DNA of 60,223 nt from Burkholderiaceae bacterium. GTDB lineage: Bacteria; Pseudomonadota; Gammaproteobacteria; Burkholderiales; Burkholderiaceae. The stretch is taken from NCBI GenBank assembly GCA_947448625.1, contig CANFOT010000007.1, positions 1-60,223 on the forward strand. The letters run 5' to 3'. The translations under genes were made by a program, and so were the position numbers. The notes under the pieces were generated by a model. That model was not told the DNA's origin, ran no database searches, and was given only the letters and a program-made list of their open reading frames with translations. The stretch's first letter is position 1. Each line of letters starts with the position of its first letter. This document shows, in pieces, positions 42,178 to 50,702 of the stretch.

Positions 42178-43158
42178 TTATTCGATCGTAATTTTTGACT
42201 GAGAAATAATTTTTCGCCATCTTTCGATTTCAGTCTTGAGCATGGCGGTAAATTGCTCGGGAGTTCCTGGCATAGGATCCGCGCCTTGCGCTATCAGCTT
42301 ATCCTTAAACTTAGGATCAGCCAGAATTCCCTGCAACTCTTTATTTAAACGATTGCGAATATCGATCGGTAAATTAGCGGGGGCTACCAATCCATACCAA
42401 GTTGCCATGTCGTAGCCAGGTAGGCCACTCTCTGAAATGGTTGGCACACCTGGCGCCGCAGCCGATGGCTTTGCAGTGGTAACAGCAATTCCGCGCAAAT
42501 TCCCAGCCTTGACGTGAGGTAGTGCACTAGGTAAATTGGGGAACAACATATCCACTTGCCCAGAAATCACATCAGGTAAAGCGCTCCCAGTCCCCTTGTA
42601 AGGGATATGCACCATTTGAATACCAGCCATCCGCTGAAAAAGTTCGGCTGATAAATGCACTGAGGTACCGCTACCACTGGAGGCAAAGGTTAACTTTCCT
42701 GGATTTGCCTTGGCAGCCGCTATGATCTCGCTCACCGATTTATAAGGCGAACTCATCGGCACAACCAACATATTGGGCGCCGAGAAAACACCCCCAATCG
42801 ATGTAAAGTCCTTAACCGGATCGTATGGCAAGTTTTTATATAGGGATACATTTACCGCATGACCGATGGACGGAAAATACAGGGTGTAACCATCAGGTAA
42901 TGCACGAGCAACAGTTTCGGCGGCAATATTTCCATTGGCACCAGCACGATTCTCGACAATCACCGCCTGTCCTAGGCGAGTTGACAAGGCCTCTGCCAGC
43001 GACCTACCAACCGCGTCAGCAGATCCACCCGGAGAAAATCCCACAACGATCTTAATGGGCTTGCTTGGGTATTTAGAGGTTGATTGCGCAACCGCCCCAC
43101 CGCAAATAAATAGCAATAAAAGAAAGCCTAGGGTATGCAGTGATCGAAATTGCTTCAT
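42178..43158 (-). CDS. Bug/TctC-family periplasmic solute receptor 13
   Basis: The 326-residue precursor has a signal peptide to about residue 24 (GGAVA-QST). Ligand loops are VGFSPGGSAD and PYKGTGSA, followed by C-terminal ERWRKIISQSK. The start overlaps the stop of the CoA-transferase B subunit by 4 nt (ATGA), so receptor and enzyme are translationally coupled. This tight link makes a beta-ketoadipate-like or other oxo-acid a good ligand candidate (inference). Confidence 0.93.
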   Translation of the reverse strand: MKQFRSLHTLGFLLLLFICGGAVAQSTSKYPSKPIKIVVGFSPGGSADAVGRSLAEALSTRLGQAVIVENRAGANGNIAAETVARALPDGYTLYFPSIGHAVNVSLYKNLPYDPVKDFTSIGGVFSAPNMLVVPMSSPYKSVSEIIAAAKANPGKLTFASSGSGTSVHLSAELFQRMAGIQMVHIPYKGTGSALPDVISGQVDMLFPNLPSALPHVKAGNLRGIAVTTAKPSAAAPGVPTISESGLPGYDMATWYGLVAPANLPIDIRNRLNKELQGILADPKFKDKLIAQGADPMPGTPEQFTAMLKTEIERWRKIISQSKITIE

Positions 43159-43817
43159 TGCTTTTTCTCGATCATGGGAACGCCGCTCAATTCACATAAA
43201 TCAGAGAAGCTTAAGCCATCAACCCAATCAATTGCGACTAGGCCATTTGGGGTAACCGCAATGGTAGCCAAATCAGTATAGATACAGTCAACTGCAGCCA
43301 AAGCAGTCAATGGATAAGTACATTCCTGGACAATCTTGGACTCACCAGATTTAGTCAGGTGCTCCATCATGACAAATAATTTCTTAGCGCCCAGCGCCAA
43401 ATCCATAGCGCCACCTACCGCAGGAATTGCTTTTGGATCACCCGTACGCCAATTGGCTATGTCACCTTTAACGGAAATCTGAAAGGCCCCTAAGACACAG
43501 ATATCAATATGTCCACCACGAATCATGGCAAAAGAATCGGCGTGATGAAAAATAGAGGCGCCAGGCAACATAGTTACCGGCTGCTTTCCAGCATTCACAA
43601 TTTCGTGATCAATTTGATCGCCATGGGCTAATGGACCCATACCTAACAATCCATTTTCACTATGCAACAAGATCTCACGATCAGGCGGCAGGTAATTGGA
43701 AATCGTCATTGGCTGACCGATACCCAAGTTGACATGGGCTCCATCAGGAATATCCTGAACAATTCTTTGTGAAATTTCAGCGGTAGTGCGCTTACGAATA
43801 TTAGCAAGGTCAATCAT
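43155..43817 (-). CDS. pcaJ: 3-oxoacid (3-oxoadipate) CoA-transferase, subunit B
   Basis: This 220-residue beta subunit of a class I CoA-transferase carries the catalytic glutamate in SENGLLGMGP. Further landmarks are HHADSFAMIRGGH, CVLGAFQIS and AVGGAMDLALGAK. It resembles PcaJ (3-oxoadipate:succinyl-CoA transferase) in length and motifs, though AtoA/ScoB substrates cannot be excluded by reading, so the symbol is tentative. It overlaps subunit A and Bug receptor 13 by 4 nt each, making a coupled three-gene operon. Confidence 0.9.
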   Translation of the reverse strand: MIDLANIRKRTTAEISQRIVQDIPDGAHVNLGIGQPMTISNYLPPDREILLHSENGLLGMGPLAHGDQIDHEIVNAGKQPVTMLPGASIFHHADSFAMIRGGHIDICVLGAFQISVKGDIANWRTGDPKAIPAVGGAMDLALGAKKLFVMMEHLTKSGESKIVQECTYPLTALAAVDCIYTDLATIAVTPNGLVAIDWVDGLSFSDLCELSGVPMIEKKQ

Positions 43818-44485
43818 GCTTTGCCCTCCACTAAAACAACCCGTTTAACAAAAATGCCAGGGGTCACAATGACCTCTGGATCCAATTGACCCAACTCTAC
43901 AGTTTGATTCACTTGTGCAATGGTGCACCGTGCAGCTGTCGCCATAATAGGGGCAAAATTTCTACCAGTGCCGTGATACACCAAATTTCCCCAACGATCA
44001 CCTTTGTCGGCCTTGATTAACGCATAGTCAGCTTTGATAGCTTTTTCAAAAACATAATTAATGCCGTCAATCTCACGACACTCTTTATCTTTTGCTAACT
44101 CTGTACCAAATCCAGTGGGCGTAAAAAATCCACCAATTCCAGCTCCGCCAGCACGAATGCGCTCCGCAAGAGTGCCCTGCGGCACTAATTCAAGTTCGAT
44201 TTTTCCTTGGCGATAAAGTTCGTCAAATGCTCCAGACTCTGGTTGACGAGGAAATGAACAGATCATCCTCTTAACGCGACCACCAGCAACTAATTTAGCA
44301 ATTCCTACACCTTGATTGCCGGCATTATTGCTTACTAGAGTTAAATTCTTGGAACCCTGCTCCATGAGCGCATCCAATAGAAACACCGGTAAACCGGCAC
44401 CTCCAAAACCAGATATCAAGATGGTAGAGCCATCGGCGATATCGCGCAAAGCCTCCATAACATTGGGCATTATTTTTTGAATCAC
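43814..44485 (-). CDS. pcaI: 3-oxoacid (3-oxoadipate) CoA-transferase, subunit A
   Basis: This 223-residue alpha subunit has the CoA-binding glycine-rich GFGGAGLPVFL, VSNNAGNQGVG and GFFTPTGFGTELA of the PcaI/AtoD/ScoA family. I chose GTG 44485 because CTGGAG lies 7 nt upstream and family members start here. The open frame continues upstream to 44560 but that stretch looks non-coding. With subunit B it transfers CoA from succinyl-CoA to a 3-oxo acid. It would complete a beta-ketoadipate route if the intradiol product reaches 3-oxoadipate; no matching thiolase is certain in the window. Confidence 0.9.
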   Translation of the reverse strand: MIQKIMPNVMEALRDIADGSTILISGFGGAGLPVFLLDALMEQGSKNLTLVSNNAGNQGVGIAKLVAGGRVKRMICSFPRQPESGAFDELYRQGKIELELVPQGTLAERIRAGGAGIGGFFTPTGFGTELAKDKECREIDGINYVFEKAIKADYALIKADKGDRWGNLVYHGTGRNFAPIMATAARCTIAQVNQTVELGQLDPEVIVTPGIFVKRVVLVEGKA

Positions 44486-44568
44486 TACATGTCTCCAGTT
44501 TTTATTATTTTTATTGCTGCCTATTGCTTCGTACCACCAAACCTTCAGTGGCATCCTCAAATATTAAC

Positions 44569-45009
44569 TTAATTTAATCTAGACACTGCCTCTCGAATCG
44601 CGGCGGATAACTCCCCCGCTTGTTGTACTCGAGACGCCAATATTGGCGCTGGGGTTTCTTGCGTCTTAGTTGACCAAGCTGAGCCCGGATAAAAAGCATC
44701 ATTTTTGTATCTAGGAATAATATGCCAATGAATATGAGGCACCATATTTCCGAGGGCTGCGATATTTACCTTATCAGGCCGCATAACTTGGCGAACAGCC
44801 TCCTCTACCGCAAAGACCAATGACATGAGGTGCTCGCGCTCACCATGATTCAGATCAGTCATTTCTCCAACATGGGCATTCCAAATTACTCGGCAAAAAC
44901 CAGGCAAATCGGCATCATTTACTAGAATGATGCGACAGTCATCGCCGCACCAGACTAAATGGCCCTCTTCAGGCTTCAGATCCTCATTACACAGTACGCA
45001 GTTTGTCAT
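44569..45009 (-). CDS. HIT-family nucleotide hydrolase/transferase
   Basis: This 146-residue histidine-triad protein has the active-site motif H92-I-H94-W-H96-I-I. Family members hydrolyse nucleotide phosphoramidates or dinucleotide polyphosphates. The N-terminal CVLCNED and the later CGDDC could bind zinc, a pattern seen in some HIT proteins. It is 83 bp upstream of the CoA-transferase genes on the same strand and separated from isocitrate lyase by a terminator. I read it as a core gene marking the right edge of the catabolic region (inference). Confidence 0.92.
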   Translation of the reverse strand: MTNCVLCNEDLKPEEGHLVWCGDDCRIILVNDADLPGFCRVIWNAHVGEMTDLNHGEREHLMSLVFAVEEAVRQVMRPDKVNIAALGNMVPHIHWHIIPRYKNDAFYPGSAWSTKTQETPAPILASRVQQAGELSAAIREAVSRLN

Positions 45010-45019
45010 TGGAAGAATT

Positions 45020-45068
45020 TAAACTAAAACGGCATCTAAGTCACCCTTGTGGGGTAATTTAGATGCCG
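45020..45068 (-). terminator. Rho-independent terminator of isocitrate lyase
   Basis: CGGCATCTAA (45030-45039) pairs perfectly with TTAGATGCCG (45059-45068), extendable by two pairs, with a small inner ACCC/GGGT stem. Read on the minus strand it is followed by TTTTAGTTTA, a good U-tract. It ends the aceA transcript before the HIT gene. Confidence 0.85.
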
Positions 45069-45119
45069 CAGCAGTAATGGTGGCCTACTTAGCCTCCTCT
45101 ACAGACTACCTAGGGATTC

Positions 45120-46418
45120 TTAATGGAACTGCTCTTCTTCAGTAGAACCAGTCAATGCCGTTACTGAGGACTTGCCGCCCTGAATAACAGTGGTTACATC
45201 GTCGAAGTAGCCGGTACCGACTTCTTGCTGATGCGATACAAACGTGTATCCGCGATCACGGGCTGCAAATTCTGGCTCTTGTACCTTTTCAATGTATGCA
45301 GTCATACCACGCTGCATATAGTCTTGAGCCAAATCAAACATGTTGTACCACATGGAGTGAATACCAGCGAGGGTAATAAATTGGTACTTGTAGCCCATTG
45401 CACCCAACTCGCGCTGGAACTTCGCAATGGTTGCGTCATCTAAATTCTTCTTCCAGTTAAAAGATGGGGAGCAGTTATAGGCCAACATCTTGCCCGGGAA
45501 CTTTGCACGAATTGCTTCAGCAAATTGACGAGCGAAATCTAAATCAGGCGTACCTGTTTCGCACCAAACCATATCAGCGTATGCGGCATACGCCAAACCA
45601 CGAGAGATTGCTTGATCTAAACCCTTACGTGTTTTGTAAAAGCCCTCTGGAGTGCGCTCACCCGTCAAGAATGGCTTGTCATTTGCATCGTAATCAGATG
45701 TCAATAAGTCAGCAGCTTCAGCATCAGTACGAGCCAAAATAATGGTAGAAACACCCATTACATCAGCAGCCAAACGTGCAGAAATCAACTTTTGAACCGA
45801 CTCAGCAGTAGGCAGCAATACTTTGCCGCCTAAGTGGCCGCACTTCTTCACAGAAGATAACTGATCTTCAAAGTGAACGCCGGCTGCACCCTGCTTAATC
45901 AATGCCTTGCTTAACTCAAATGCATTTAATACGCCACCAAAACCAGCTTCGGCATCAGCAACGATTGGTGCGAAATATTCAATATAGCCAGCATCGCCCT
46001 TATTAATTCCTTTAGCCGTTTGAATTTCATCGGCACGCTGGAATGAATTGTTAATACGCTCGACCATCTTAGGAACTGAATCTACTGGATACAAAGATTG
46101 GTCTGGATACATCGCCGCATATGAATTACCGTCAGCAGCAACCTGCCAACCTGATAAGTAAATTGCCTGCACGCCAGCTTTCACCTGTTGCATTGCTTGA
46201 CCACCAGTCAAAGCACCCAAACAATTAACGTAAGCTTCGTTATTAACCAGCTCCCATAATCTTTCAGCGCCATGCTTGGCTAGCGTGTGCTCAATCTTTA
46301 AAGAGCCACGGAGACGAACAACGTCTTCCGCCGTGTAGCCACGGGTAATACCCTTCCAGCGCGGATTAGTATCCCAATCCTTTTGTAATGCTGCAATTTC
46401 AGCTTTGCGATCTGCCAT
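45120..46418 (-). CDS. aceA: Isocitrate lyase
   Basis: This glyoxylate-shunt enzyme splits isocitrate to glyoxylate and succinate, allowing growth on acetate or fatty acids. The 432-residue protein has the catalytic KKCGH at 191-195 with C193 as the base, GGK(V/L)LLPT after it, and [20 protein letters not shown] precedes the ATG. Malate synthase is not in the window. The upstream region has a palindromic TCTTAT element. In this setting the enzyme may also handle two-carbon products of the neighbouring acid catabolism, though it probably belongs to the core genome. Confidence 0.97.
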   Translation of the reverse strand: MADRKAEIAALQKDWDTNPRWKGITRGYTAEDVVRLRGSLKIEHTLAKHGAERLWELVNNEAYVNCLGALTGGQAMQQVKAGVQAIYLSGWQVAADGNSYAAMYPDQSLYPVDSVPKMVERINNSFQRADEIQTAKGINKGDAGYIEYFAPIVADAEAGFGGVLNAFELSKALIKQGAAGVHFEDQLSSVKKCGHLGGKVLLPTAESVQKLISARLAADVMGVSTIILARTDAEAADLLTSDYDANDKPFLTGERTPEGFYKTRKGLDQAISRGLAYAAYADMVWCETGTPDLDFARQFAEAIRAKFPGKMLAYNCSPSFNWKKNLDDATIAKFQRELGAMGYKYQFITLAGIHSMWYNMFDLAQDYMQRGMTAYIEKVQEPEFAARDRGYTFVSHQQEVGTGYFDDVTTVIQGGKSSVTALTGSTEEEQFH

Positions 46419-46487
46419 GTTTTTCTCCCTGGGTTAAACAACTACTTCTCATTTCAAATATTGAGACGCTAAGTTGAGGCATTCAAG

Positions 46488-46506
46488 TCTTATGTCTTAT
46501 ATAAGA
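46488..46506. promoter_or_regulatory. Palindromic TCTTAT/ATAAGA element upstream of aceA
   Basis: TCTTATATAAGA (46495-46506) is a perfect 12-bp palindrome, and one extra half-site TCTTAT (46488-46493) precedes it. It is centred about 83 bp upstream of the aceA ATG, so it could overlap the promoter and act as an operator. I do not know the cognate regulator. Confidence 0.5.
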
Positions 46507-46639
46507 GTTTAAGCATTCGAAGGAAGCATGCAAGAACTATTATCATCACCACCGAAAATAATTAGTTCATTTAATTCAGTAACTTAAGATATGTTTTTTA
46601 CAATACGAAATGAAAATTCAAGAGGCGGAAAGCATGAAA

Positions 46640-46653
46640 TGCAAAATGTTGCA
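46640..46653. promoter_or_regulatory. TGCAA-N4-TTGCA inverted repeat
   Basis: TGCAAAATGTTGCA has perfect 5-bp arms around AATG and is nested in a looser AAATGCA/TGCATTT repeat (46637-46662). It is 222 bp upstream of aceA. TTTGCAAA-type sites are known for acetate-metabolism regulators in other bacteria, but the resemblance is only partial. Confidence 0.35.
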
Positions 46654-46671
46654 CTGCATTTTACGTATGGG

Positions 46672-46700
46672 AATGTCATTTCATACTGTGAAATGACATT
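46672..46700. terminator. Long perfect hairpin downstream of the MFS gene
   Basis: AATGTCATTTCA (46672-46683) and TGAAATGACATT (46689-46700) form a perfect 12-bp stem with a 5-nt loop, starting 5 nt after the MFS stop on the minus strand. There is no T-run, so termination may be Rho-assisted, or the hairpin may protect the 3' end. It would also insulate aceA control sequences. Confidence 0.5.
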
Positions 46701-46705
46701 GGGAT

Positions 46706-47944
46706 TTAGGTAGTTTTTGGCGCGCTGGTGGCTACAACCTTAAATCCAGTCAAGATAATCATGAGCTGTAAAAAAGCAACTCCAACAAATAGAAGTCTAG
46801 GCAAGCCAGCATCCAAGAAGATTCCGAAGACTAAGGGGCTTAAGGCAGCACCTAGATCTATCCCCGAATACACAATGCCGTACACCCTTCCCGATACACC
46901 AGCAGGTGTTGCTGCGCGCACTATCAGATCGCGCGAAGGTGCCGCTACACCTAGACCTGCACCGATCACTATAAATGGGATAACAATAGCGTCATAAGGC
47001 ACCCAACCAGTCGCTAAAAATATACCCATTGCAATGCTCATTGAAAAACAAATAGTGACAATACGCTCTGGGTGTCTGAAGCGCTTTGCAAGGTAGCCAC
47101 CCAATAGCATTCCACCAGCACCGCCAAGTGACATCAGTGTTAGGAAGTAATTTCCGGAGCTGACAGGCAAATCATAAATTCTCAGCAAAGCACTTGGTGC
47201 GAAGGACTGCATACCAGTGGTAGCAGACATGCTGAAGAAAAAGAAAATCCAGCAGAGCCACACAGCAGGTAATCTGAGAAAAGCAAATGTACTTGCGGGA
47301 CTAGAACCAGGATTGGCAGCTGCATGGGTAGCGCGAGACTCAGCCTGGCGCTGCATAACGTCATCAACTAAGCGCTCTCGACCTAGCCAAAGAATCAAAA
47401 GAATGATTGCCTCTAGGGCTGCAGCAGATAGAAATGCAATGCGCCAATCAGCAATGGTAGCTACAGCCACCATAAATGCAGGAGCAGCAGCCCAACCAAG
47501 GTAGCCAGTAACTCCATGAATAGAATAAGCATAGGGCAAATTGGGTGGAGAAATTTTGTGATTAATCAGGGTGTAATCAACTGGATGAAAGATCCCGTTA
47601 CCGCATCCCGCAATAACAGCCCCCATGACCAACATCGCATAGCCATTACTTTGCGAATAAGTTAGCGCTGCTAAAACAAGCAAACTCACCCCCGAAAATA
47701 ACACCGGGCGAGCACCAATACGATCAACTAAAAATCCAGAGGCCGCTTGAACGGCACAGGAGACCACGAAAAAGATGGTCATGAGCAAACCCAGCTCAGC
47801 ATAGTTAAAGCCGAATTCCGCCTTTAACAATGGAAACATCGGGGGCAGAATTAAATGAAAGAAATGGGAGCTGCCGTGAGCCAGGCTAATAAGACCAACA
47901 ACCCGGACATCACTGGCGCGCCTAATTTTTAGGTCGTCAGTCAT
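46706..47944 (-). CDS. Major facilitator superfamily transporter, Fsr-like
   Basis: This 412-residue inner-membrane protein has about 12 hydrophobic segments and the MFS loop 2-3 motif SGFLVDRIGARPV. The first helices (NYAELGLLMTIFF) and GNGIFHPVDYTL resemble the fosmidomycin-resistance (Fsr) branch of drug/metabolite exporters. The substrate is unknown. It is 49 bp downstream of clpB on the same strand, so part of its transcription could come from the heat-shock promoter, although a copy of TTCCTGCA repeated in the gap is the only feature I see there. Confidence 0.9.
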   Translation of the reverse strand: MTDDLKIRRASDVRVVGLISLAHGSSHFFHLILPPMFPLLKAEFGFNYAELGLLMTIFFVVSCAVQAASGFLVDRIGARPVLFSGVSLLVLAALTYSQSNGYAMLVMGAVIAGCGNGIFHPVDYTLINHKISPPNLPYAYSIHGVTGYLGWAAAPAFMVAVATIADWRIAFLSAAALEAIILLILWLGRERLVDDVMQRQAESRATHAAANPGSSPASTFAFLRLPAVWLCWIFFFFSMSATTGMQSFAPSALLRIYDLPVSSGNYFLTLMSLGGAGGMLLGGYLAKRFRHPERIVTICFSMSIAMGIFLATGWVPYDAIVIPFIVIGAGLGVAAPSRDLIVRAATPAGVSGRVYGIVYSGIDLGAALSPLVFGIFLDAGLPRLLFVGVAFLQLMIILTGFKVVATSAPKTT

Positions 47945-47993
47945 GTACCGAGTTTACTGGTGCAGGAAAAATTCTGCAGGAAATACGGCGGAA

Positions 47994-50588
47994 TTACTTG
48001 CTAAAGCTGAAATCGCCATTCTTGTCGACACCTACAGGAACCGTGTCCTTAGGGCCGAACTTGCCTTCCAGGATCATCTTCGACACTGGGTTCTCAATAT
48101 ACTGCTGAATAGCGCGCTTGAGAGGTCTAGCTCCAAATACTGGATCAAAACCCACTTCCGCGATCTTGCTTAAGGCAGCATCACTGACCTCCATCTGCAT
48201 ATCGACTTTAGCCAAACGATCCGATAAGTTCTTGAGCAAGATCTTCGCGATATTAGCGATATTGCCTTTATCCAAACCATGGAATACCACGATCTCATCA
48301 ATACGATTTAAGAACTCAGGGCGGAAATGATTCTTCAATTCCTCAAATACCGCATCTTTGATCTCCGCTTGCTTCTTACCCGTCATTGACTGAATGAGAT
48401 GCGAGCCGATATTGCTGGTCATCACAATTACCGTGTTCTTAAAGTCCACGGTACGTCCCTGACCATCGGTTAAGCGGCCATCATCTAATACTTGTAAGAG
48501 CACATTGAAGACATCCGGATGTGCTTTTTCAATCTCATCGAACAAGATAACGCTATATGGATGACGACGTACTTGCTCGGTTAAGTAACCACCCTCTTCG
48601 TAACCAACATAACCTGGAGGCGCACCAATTAAGCGAGCAACACTGTGCTTCTCCATGAACTCACTCATATCAATTCGGATGAGGTGATCTTCACTATCAA
48701 ACAAGAAGCCAGCCAAAGCTTTGCAAAGCTCAGTCTTACCAACACCAGTAGGCCCCAGGAATAAGAATGAACCATAAGGACGATTCTCTTCAGCAAGACC
48801 TGCACGGGAACGACGGATTGCATCGGATACCGCACGAATAGCCTCTTCTTGACCAACCACGCGCTTGTGCAATAACTCTTCCATCTTCAGCAGCTTGTCG
48901 CGCTCACCCTGCATCATCTTCGATACCGGAATACCAGTTGCTCGAGACACCACTTCTGCGATTTCTTCTGCGCCCACTTGGGTGCGTAAAAGTTTATTTT
49001 TGACCACGCCATCTTTATCGCCTTTAGCTTCGGCAGCGGCAGCGGACTTAAGTTTGGCTTCGAGCTCAGGCAACTTGCCGTATTGCAATTCAGCAACTTG
49101 CTCCAACTTGCCATCACGTTGCAACTTAGCAATATCAGCACGAACTTTTTCAATCTCCTCTTTGAGATGAGCGGCACCTAATACAGCACCTTTTTCCGCT
49201 TTCCAGACTTCCTCTAGGTCAGCATACTCGGCACCAAGGCGCTTGATCTCATCCTCAATTAAACCAAGGCGCTTTTGCGATGCTTCGTCTTTTTCCTTCT
49301 TAACCGCTTCGCGCTCAATCTTTAATTGAATCAAGCGACGCTCAAGCTTATCCATCACCTCTGGCTTAGAGTCAATCTCCATGCGGATGCGTGAACCAGC
49401 CTCATCAATTAAGTCGATAGCTTTATCCGGCAAGAAACGATCTGTAATGTAGCGATGGGATAACTCTGCCGCTGCCACGATAGCAGGGTCAGTGATCTCA
49501 ATACCATGGTGAAGCTCATAGCGCTCTTGCAAACCACGCAAGATGGCAATGGTTGCCTCAACACTCGGCTCTTCAACCATCACTTTTTGGAAACGACGCT
49601 CGAGTGCAGGATCTTTTTCGATGTACTTACGGTATTCATCTAAAGTAGTGGCACCGATGCAATGTAATTCGCCGCGCGCTAAGGCAGGCTTAAGCATATT
49701 GCCAGCATCCATAGCGCCATCACCTTTACCGGCGCCAACCATAGTGTGAATCTCATCAATAAAGATAATGGTTTGACCTTCGTCTTTAGCAACGTCACTC
49801 AGAACAGCCTTTAGACGTTCTTCGAATTCACCACGGTACTTAGCACCAGCCAATAACAAAGCCATATCCAAAACTAGGACGCGCTTGTTCTTGAGGGTTT
49901 CAGGAACTTCACCGTTGATGATGCGTTGGGCTAAACCCTCAACAATAGCGGTCTTACCAACACCTGGCTCACCAATGAGCACTGGGTTATTTTTACCGCG
50001 ACGTTGCAAAATCTGAATGGTGCGACGAATTTCATCATCGCGACCAATGACAGGATCAAGTTTGCCCATGCGAGCACGTTCGGTTAAATCGACGGTGTAT
50101 TTCTTTAAGGCCTCACGTTGACCTTCGGCATCTGCACTATTCACTGACTCTCCCCCGCGCACTAAATCAATAGCCGCTTCTAACGATTTACGATTTAAAC
50201 CATTCTCACGAGCAATCTTGCCGAGCTCACCCTTGTCATCGGCCACCACCAGCAAAAATAATTCACCGGCAATAAATTGATCATTACGCTTATTAGCCTC
50301 TTTTTCACATAAGTTGAGCCAGTTACTTAAATCACGGCCAACTTGAACCTCGCCACTAGTGCCCTGAACTTCTGGGAGATTACCAATAAGTTTCTCGGTG
50401 GCCTTCTCTAAACCAGGCACATTCACACCAGCGCGGGTCAATAAACTCTTGGCGCCACCATCAGAATCACGCAACATAGCTAAGAGCAAGTGAGCGGGCT
50501 CAATGTATTGATTGTCTTTTGCCAAAGCAAGGCTTTGTGCCTCGCTGAGCGCTTCTTGAAACTTCGTAGTTAATTTATCTATTCTCAT
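47994..50588 (-). CDS. clpB: ClpB disaggregase
   Basis: ClpB is the AAA+ chaperone that rescues aggregated proteins with DnaK. The 864-residue protein has the Clp N-domain repeat (residues 1-145), AAA-1 with Walker A GEPGVGKT near residue 206, the coiled-coil middle domain rich in Glu, Lys and Arg (about 405-530), and AAA-2 with GPTGVGKT near residue 610, ending in the D2-small domain. No IGL/IGF loop for ClpP is visible, as expected. A sigma-32-type promoter lies upstream. It is divergent from the GIY-YIG gene. Confidence 0.98.
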   Translation of the reverse strand: MRIDKLTTKFQEALSEAQSLALAKDNQYIEPAHLLLAMLRDSDGGAKSLLTRAGVNVPGLEKATEKLIGNLPEVQGTSGEVQVGRDLSNWLNLCEKEANKRNDQFIAGELFLLVVADDKGELGKIARENGLNRKSLEAAIDLVRGGESVNSADAEGQREALKKYTVDLTERARMGKLDPVIGRDDEIRRTIQILQRRGKNNPVLIGEPGVGKTAIVEGLAQRIINGEVPETLKNKRVLVLDMALLLAGAKYRGEFEERLKAVLSDVAKDEGQTIIFIDEIHTMVGAGKGDGAMDAGNMLKPALARGELHCIGATTLDEYRKYIEKDPALERRFQKVMVEEPSVEATIAILRGLQERYELHHGIEITDPAIVAAAELSHRYITDRFLPDKAIDLIDEAGSRIRMEIDSKPEVMDKLERRLIQLKIEREAVKKEKDEASQKRLGLIEDEIKRLGAEYADLEEVWKAEKGAVLGAAHLKEEIEKVRADIAKLQRDGKLEQVAELQYGKLPELEAKLKSAAAAEAKGDKDGVVKNKLLRTQVGAEEIAEVVSRATGIPVSKMMQGERDKLLKMEELLHKRVVGQEEAIRAVSDAIRRSRAGLAEENRPYGSFLFLGPTGVGKTELCKALAGFLFDSEDHLIRIDMSEFMEKHSVARLIGAPPGYVGYEEGGYLTEQVRRHPYSVILFDEIEKAHPDVFNVLLQVLDDGRLTDGQGRTVDFKNTVIVMTSNIGSHLIQSMTGKKQAEIKDAVFEELKNHFRPEFLNRIDEIVVFHGLDKGNIANIAKILLKNLSDRLAKVDMQMEVSDAALSKIAEVGFDPVFGARPLKRAIQQYIENPVSKMILEGKFGPKDTVPVGVDKNGDFSFSK

Positions 50589-50637
50589 TTTTAAGTCCTA
50601 TCTACTTCAACTATTTTTATATATTTCTACCTATAGA

Positions 50638-50665
50638 ATATAGGGGCATTCTTGATAATTTCAAG
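50638..50665 (-). promoter_or_regulatory. Sigma-32 (heat shock) promoter of clpB
   Basis: On the minus strand CTTGAA is followed after exactly 13 bp by CCCCTATAT, matching the sigma-32 consensus CTTGAA-N13/15-CCCCAT-T well. The -10 lies 50 bp upstream of the clpB ATG. It overlaps the extreme 5' extension of the divergent GIY-YIG frame, which argues for the shorter start of that gene. Confidence 0.85.
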
Positions 50666-50702
50666 TCTGTTAGACCTCTTTTTAAGCGAATTTATCCCTA
50701 TT

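Larger units (their letters stand above)
46419..46671. other. aceA upstream region without genes
   Basis: The gap between aceA and the MFS gene is 287 bp (46419-46705) and holds no plausible coding frame. It is AT-rich. It contains the GGGAGAA ribosome-binding site of aceA, a triple TCTTAT element 70-90 bp upstream of the start, a TGCAA-N4-TTGCA inverted repeat about 220 bp upstream, and a long hairpin next to the MFS stop. The aceA promoter must lie here, but I could not assign its hexamers. Confidence 0.6.

Noticed and set aside
44486..44560. N-terminal extension of the CoA-transferase A subunit (25 residues)
   Set aside because: The family begins near the GTG at 44485, which has a good Shine-Dalgarno; the extension is unlike any family member and would start without one.
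6897..44568. The catabolic region as an integrated genomic island
   Set aside because: No integrase, transposase, tRNA or flanking direct repeat was seen, and base composition looks similar to the flanks by eye. An old or homologous-recombination origin remains possible but is not shown.
50652..50702. Longer GIY-YIG reading frame from TTG 50652
   Set aside because: It overlaps the sigma-32 promoter of clpB and adds residues not seen in the family.
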